Part shown: positions 60,101-64,000 of the stretch, piece after piece | Position numbering within the stretch: the first letter of the stretch is position 1 | How the letters are laid out: each line of letters opens with the position of its first letter | From: Branchiostoma lanceolatum | Lineage: Eukaryota; Chordata; Leptocardii; Amphioxiformes; Branchiostomatidae | DNA: 64,000 nt | Assembly: GCF_035083965.1 (NCBI RefSeq) | Contig: NC_089724.1 | Location: 8,286,501 to 8,350,500 of the forward strand | Direction: 5' to 3' | The notes under the pieces: model-generated | Seen by the model: the letters and a program-made list of their open reading frames with translations, nothing else | Databases searched by the model: none | What the model was told of the DNA's origin: nothing | Program-made: the position numbers and the translations under genes

Positions 60101-62153
60101 TAGTAGACGCTCCCTACAGCTCTTTCGAGCCCGATATAGTCTTTACAAGTCAGCATCATGTGATAGGCCACCGCTGTTGTCCACAATTTGGTCGAGTCAC
60201 CTTCGCGTACCAGATCCCCAACGTGCGACAGGAAAAACACGTTGATGTTTGTGTAGAATCTGTGAAATATTGTAAATTGCCTTGCTTTATATTTTATGGT
60301 AATCAGAAGCTGAGTATTTGATATGGACATTTCGTGAGAGAAGTCTGTTTTTTTTTCTTCAAAATTTGGAAAACGCATTTTAGTTCACTCACTCAATTTG
60401 TTGGCCGAATGTCGTCTGATTGGCCAGGAGGACCTTCCTGTTGTCCCGGATGTAGCTCTGCAAGTTTTCCCGACTGTGGAATTGCGGTGGTGAGTCACGC
60501 GACACCTTCGGCCACTTCTTGAGAGCATTCAGTGCATCGTCCGTTTCATCGTACATCTGTTAAGGATGGGTGAAAGATAAATTAACAATAGCGTAAATCC
60601 TTGCAATAGTAAAAACAACATTCATTGTGCTTAATTGCTGTAATCTTACAATTTTACAATGATTGACGCACTTAAGACCTTGTGCTAAAACTGTCGCATT
60701 AACTACGTACGGACACTTTTGCATGGGGGTACGGACACTTTTGGACGGGGGTAGTACGGACACTTCCGCACGGGGTACGGACACTTTTGCACGGGGTATA
60801 TTTATACGGACACTTTTGCACTGGGGTACGGATACTTTTGCACTGGGGATACGGACACTTTTGTACGGGGGTACGGACACTTTTACACAGGGGTACGAAC
60901 ACCTTTGTGCGGGTTACGTATACAAAACAAATCAAACAAGAGTTCCACGACCTCATATTCATACAAATGACTTATACATTTACATAATATATGCTTGGTC
61001 ATAAACACCTTTATCTAACTTACACATGTTGCGATATTGACAGTCCTATAATTTTCCAATCAGATGAAATGTGGTGTTTTTGCGTAAATTATGCAAATTA
61101 GGAATTTATTTGCATGATTGGTATCTGTTGATGCTCCACTTTCCATAAACTACATGTTACATGTAGTTGAGTCTGATAATGGAAAACACTGCAAATATAG
61201 ATTTTCCTCATTAGCTATGCAAATTAAGTCACAATTAGCATACTTTACACTTCATTATGTATATCTCTGTCTAAGCTACCTGCATACTAAATTTCATATT
61301 GACAGTCCTATAATTTTCCAATTAGATGAGATATGGTGTTTTGCATCAATTATGCAAATTAGGAATTTATTTGCATAATTGGTATCTGTTGATGATCCAC
61401 TTTCCATAAACTACATACGATTCATGTATTTGAGTCTGATAATGGAAAACACTGCAAATATAGATTTTCCTCATTAGCTATGCAAATTAAGTCCTTATTA
61501 ACATAATTTGCACTTCATTGTGTATATCTCTGTCTAAGCTACCTGTACACTGAATATCATGGAAATCCGTTGTTCCTTTGTTCAGTTATTCTCCTTAGAA
61601 GATTTTCACGATAACGCCCCTGCAGTTCCAGAGCAAGCTGCTAGGGGGCCCAAACCCACACCATGTCTTCATTACACCACAAGCTATCTGCCACCAAAAA
61701 ATCAAGACTACAACACGTCCAGGTCTTTGACTCTTGATAGCATTTTTGCGCTAGCAAGAGTCAAATGCATTTTTGCGCTAGCAAGAGTCATGTCCTCACC
61801 TTGATGAGTCGGTCGTACACCGTCGGGTCGCCGCCCGAGCTCAGGTACAGTGCCGTCGTGCCTCTCTCCGCCGCCACCTTCACAGCGATCAGACCCTTTT
61901 GAGTGCTCAGGGCGATCTCATCGGAGATCTTCTCACCAACTGCCTTCTCCGTTTGCGCTTCTTGGAGATAGATGCTGTTCTGGATGAGCATCCCCAAAAT
62001 GAGGACCCCTACGAGCCCGAGGATCCTTAAGATCTTCAGGCTTTTGGATTTCTCGGAAATGGCGTCAACTTCGCTGGGTTCTTTGTTTTTACTGTTGAAA
62101 ACGTCCTGGACTCGTGAAGTGCTCCAGACCTTCTTTTTGCCATTCTCCGCCAT
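55386..62153 (-). CDS. Membrane NIT-domain nucleotide cyclase homologue with degenerate catalytic residues
   Basis: Nine minus-strand exons: 62153-61800, 60556-60393, 60259-60093, 59365-58806, 58415-58268, 57349-57191, 56929-56831, 56274-56177, 55475-55386. Total 1839 nt, 612 aa plus stop, phases consistent. The start is the ATG at 62153, followed by a basic cytoplasmic segment. Membrane helix 1 is about residues 41-62. A NIT (nitrate/nitrite-sensing type) ectodomain spans about 70-330 ([22 protein letters not shown]). Membrane helix 2 is about 337-359. A signalling helix follows ([19 protein letters not shown]), then a class III cyclase domain from about 410 to 575 ([25 protein letters not shown]). 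Metal Asp422 is kept, but the second metal Asp is Gly466 and the Asn/Arg of the catalytic helix are Thr540/Ser544. NIT-guanylate cyclases are known in invertebrates; this copy may be catalytically weak or dead. Confidence 0.9.
56431..56680. mobile_element. TIR element family C, copy 4
   Basis: AAGGCCCC start, GCTGCGCTCTCGCTGCGATC, core CTTGACTTCATAATTGAAATATC and AAAAGACAACAAAACACACAAA, and a closing GAGAGCGCCGTCGTAGTGGAG. Reverse orientation relative to copy 1. Intron of the NIT-cyclase gene. Confidence 0.75.
57107..57190. repeat. (CA)n microsatellite forming the 5' end of a NIT-cyclase intron
   Basis: About 42 CA units end exactly at the donor of exon 57349-57191, so on the minus strand the intron begins GTGTGTGT. 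Confidence 0.95.
57885..58235 (+). mobile_element. tRNA-derived SINE
   Basis: Head GTGTGGGGTAACGGCAGAGCG and B-box GGGCTCGAATCCTGC precede a body GGGACTTAACACGACTTTCC. The tail GTCACCTGGTGGCGTCGAAT and GGCAGCCGCCCAGGCCCTTG recurs partly at 51361-51480. In a NIT-cyclase intron. Confidence 0.7.
59488..59733. mobile_element. TIR element family C, copy 5
   Basis: Flanked by GCCCCCCTCTCACTGGACCCG and its inverse; core matches copies 1 and 4. Directly abuts copy 6. Confidence 0.8.
59735..59983. mobile_element. TIR element family C, copy 6
   Basis: Starts AAGGCCCCCGTTCCGCTAGACG and ends GTCGCCGACCAAGTGGAATAGG, with the same core. Two family members lie end to end in one intron. Confidence 0.8.
60709..60920. 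repeat. ~21-bp tandem repeat
   Basis: About ten degenerate units of TACGGACACTTTTGCACGGGG, in a NIT-cyclase intron. Confidence 0.9.
61039..61562. repeat. 262-bp tandem duplication
   Basis: GACAGTCCTATAATTTTCCA begins both copies (61039 and 61301). Both contain ATGCAAATTAGGAATTTATT and CTCATTAGCTATGCAAATTA. First intron of the NIT-cyclase gene. Confidence 0.9.
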
Positions 62154-63654
62154 GATGAAGACTGTTTGCTGCAGCTATGGGAGAGCGCGTGTGATGTTCT
62201 AATACTGAATAATTTTGAAACGTCACGTTATACTTTATAATGTTGTATTGCGGAAGGACCTACATACAGAATAGGGGTGTACGAGCCAGTGCAAGAAAAG
62301 TGGGTTTTCTTGCAGTTCCTATCACATCCGTTGTTTGTAAGGAACGCAGACGATCAAAGAATGCTAAAAAAAAAACAGTCAACGTACAATGTCGTCAATA
62401 GGTAACATGAGACAGCACATATACATATGGCATATCTTAGTGGTATGGACCTTTAATTACATAGCTAACACTGCACGAAATGGCCTCGTATCCCGGCGTA
62501 TACGTACAGGGATTCCTCCGGAAATATTCCATATCCCGGTGCGGATTTAGCGTTTCCGATATAATTAACGGATACGCTAAATCCGCACCGGGATATGGAA
62601 TATTTCCGGAGGAATCCCTGTACGTATACGCCGGGATACGAGGCCATTTCGTGCAGTGTAAGAGACTGTTGCGAAAGCCATTACCTTCTGTTAGACTTTC
62701 ATTACATAAAATCTATGATTCATACAGATGTTTCAATTCCCCGAAGACCTCTGTCACGAAGTATTGTTAATGGATTGTATCTAAATAACGACCTTCCCGT
62801 ATGACAGACTTTTAATACTTTAATCTGGCTGTGAGAATCTCGCCTTTACGTTTTTACACCTGAAGTGGGGGCATGACAAAGCCTTGACAAATTCATGGCA
62901 GTTCCTTGTAAATTGCAGTAAGAATAAAACATTGTTGATGTTTATTTACACCATATCTATCCTATCATAGTAAAAAAATACGATGTTGCTTAACTCTATA
63001 CAATACGCTAGTATGGATATTGATTAATCTGGAAGAAGTTGTCGTTCAACAGCTCTTTCTAGAATGTGTCTTTTGTCCTTTTGAAAATGATATACGTATC
63101 ATACGTTTTCTTAAATATAGTAATGATATAAAGGTTATCTGCAAAGCACAAATATCACTGCACTTTGATGTGAACTTCGCTCTGCAATGCGAACTTGTGA
63201 AGACACTGCTGTCACCTCGCCGAGGATGAGCCGAACTGAACTATGATAAATACCAACTGATGTGATTTCTGATGGAATACCAATTTGATGTTATCGTTAT
63301 GAAGAGTACACCAGACCCTAACTGACGCACGTGAAATCACAAGGGACGCCGACAGCTATCTTCTAAGGACATGTGTGGGATTCAAGTCACACGCAACACG
63401 CTATGTATGATAGGGGATATTTCGTGATGTATTACTCCAGAGGAAAGTCTCACCTGAGCAAGGTGACATATTTGCTCCTGGTTAGATAAAAACGCTTCTT
63501 GATGAAATAAACAGGCGAGTTCAAATTCATTCATGTTGCAGGGCCTTACTGCAAAGCATAAAAATGACAAAATAAACAAATAAGATAATACTTTAACTAT
63601 GTACTTCTTATCAACAATGTGTATGATTGTATGTCCTGTCAGGTTCAATTCAGT
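62154..63654. other. 1.5 kb spacer upstream of the NIT-cyclase gene
   Basis: It contains the palindrome at 62468-62661 and otherwise no recognisable gene. The part nearest 62153 is the likely 5' UTR/promoter of the NIT-cyclase gene; the part nearest 63654 is the 3' UTR of the next minus-strand gene. Confidence 0.5.
62468..62661. repeat. Near-perfect large palindrome upstream of the NIT-cyclase gene
   Basis: About 84 nt arms (CACTGCACGAAATGGCCTCG ... GGTGCGGATTTAGCGT and inverse) surround a ~20 nt AT-rich loop. The arms are almost identical, implying recent origin. Either strand reads MASYPGVYVQGF-type peptide, an artefact of symmetry. Confidence 0.85.
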
Positions 63655-64000
63655 CTACAATCTTGTCTCTGTGGAGGCTTGCTCATGAGGGTAGTCCAAG
63701 GAGCGATCTGAACTAGTAGCACAGTCTCTGGTCTCAATGTCTGTTGCTGGTCTGTAGTGAAGAAGGCGAATCTCGTATTTTGACGACCTCTCCTCACTCT
63801 TCCAGCCACACACGCGACGAAAGAAACTTCTGCTTTTGTGTGAGGACTCGTCGTGTGGTTTTCCATAGATTACCGCCTCTGCTTGTTCTTCGCTGCCATT
63901 TCTAGACAGTGAAGCAGAGTTATCCCTGATTAGAGAGGAAAAATCACACATTTCTCCCTCTTTGGGGACAGTGGATGGCACATCTTTGATGAATTTTCTT
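63655..64000 (-). CDS. 3'-terminal coding exon of an unidentified gene running off the right edge
   Basis: The minus frame is open from the window edge (RKFIKDVPSTVPKEGEM...) to a TAG stop at 63655, about 114 codons. It is polar, with Ser/Glu/Arg clusters and a short hydrophobic-basic patch SFFRRVCGWK, as in a cytoplasmic tail. Codon usage looks coding and the frame is closed only by the terminal stop. I do not recognise the family. It could be the tail of a receptor or channel whose body lies beyond 64000. The exon's 5' limit is unknown. Confidence 0.5.
   Translation of the reverse strand, partial: RKFIKDVPSTVPKEGEMCDFSSLIRDNSASLSRNGSEEQAEAVIYGKPHDESSHKSRSFFRRVCGWKSEERSSKYEIRLLHYRPATDIETRDCATSSDRSLDYPHEQASTETRL

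Noticed and set aside
62465-62770. Small protein MASYPGVYVQGFL... on both strands
   Set aside because: The same peptide on both strands is caused by the palindrome; no sign of a gene.

Overview
This window looks like animal genomic DNA, most likely from a lancelet (Branchiostoma-like invertebrate chordate). Genes are split into many 40-660 bp exons with GT-AG introns. The protein families (REJ/GPS polycystin-1-like, astacin-TSP1-CUB-MAM, DOMON, NIT-domain cyclase) are metazoan. Introns and spacers are full of short inverted-repeat elements, tRNA-type SINE pieces and microsatellites. Species assignment is inference; the exon structures are read directly from splice signals and reading frame. 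No prokaryotic features, CRISPR arrays, rRNA or convincing free-standing tRNA genes were seen.

Layout. (1) 1-28649, + strand: the 3' part of a large polycystin-1-like gene. I chain 36 exons into one open frame of 2805 codons plus stop (8418 nt, exactly divisible by 3). Domains in order: EGF-like modules, PKD repeats, REJ, GAIN/GPS, first membrane helix, PLAT, then the polycystin/TOP channel region. Its 5' end lies left of the window. (2) 29467-38124, - strand, convergent with gene 1: a complete secreted astacin metalloprotease of 574 aa with TSP1, CUB and MAM modules. (3) 40673-49622, - strand: a complete 17-exon gene of 770 aa. The predicted mature protein starts with histidine and resembles a histidine-brace (LPMO-like) copper module, followed by two EGF modules, two DOMON domains (the first split by a Glu/Pro-rich insert) and a C-terminal hydrophobic tail. 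This is the most interesting locus here. (4) 55386-62153, - strand: a complete 9-exon membrane NIT-domain nucleotide-cyclase homologue of 612 aa whose cyclase domain lacks several catalytic residues. (5) 63655-64000, - strand: the terminal exon of an unidentified gene running off the right edge.

Repeats. At least five families of short terminal-inverted-repeat elements recur in introns and spacers. There is also an ~800 bp foldback element upstream of the astacin gene, near-perfect palindromes, a Penelope-like/GIY-YIG relic inside the polycystin gene, and several microsatellites lying close to splice sites.

The genes do not form an operon. Genes 2, 3 and 4 are arranged head to tail on the minus strand and act in separate settings: extracellular proteolysis, a surface redox protein, and membrane sensing.
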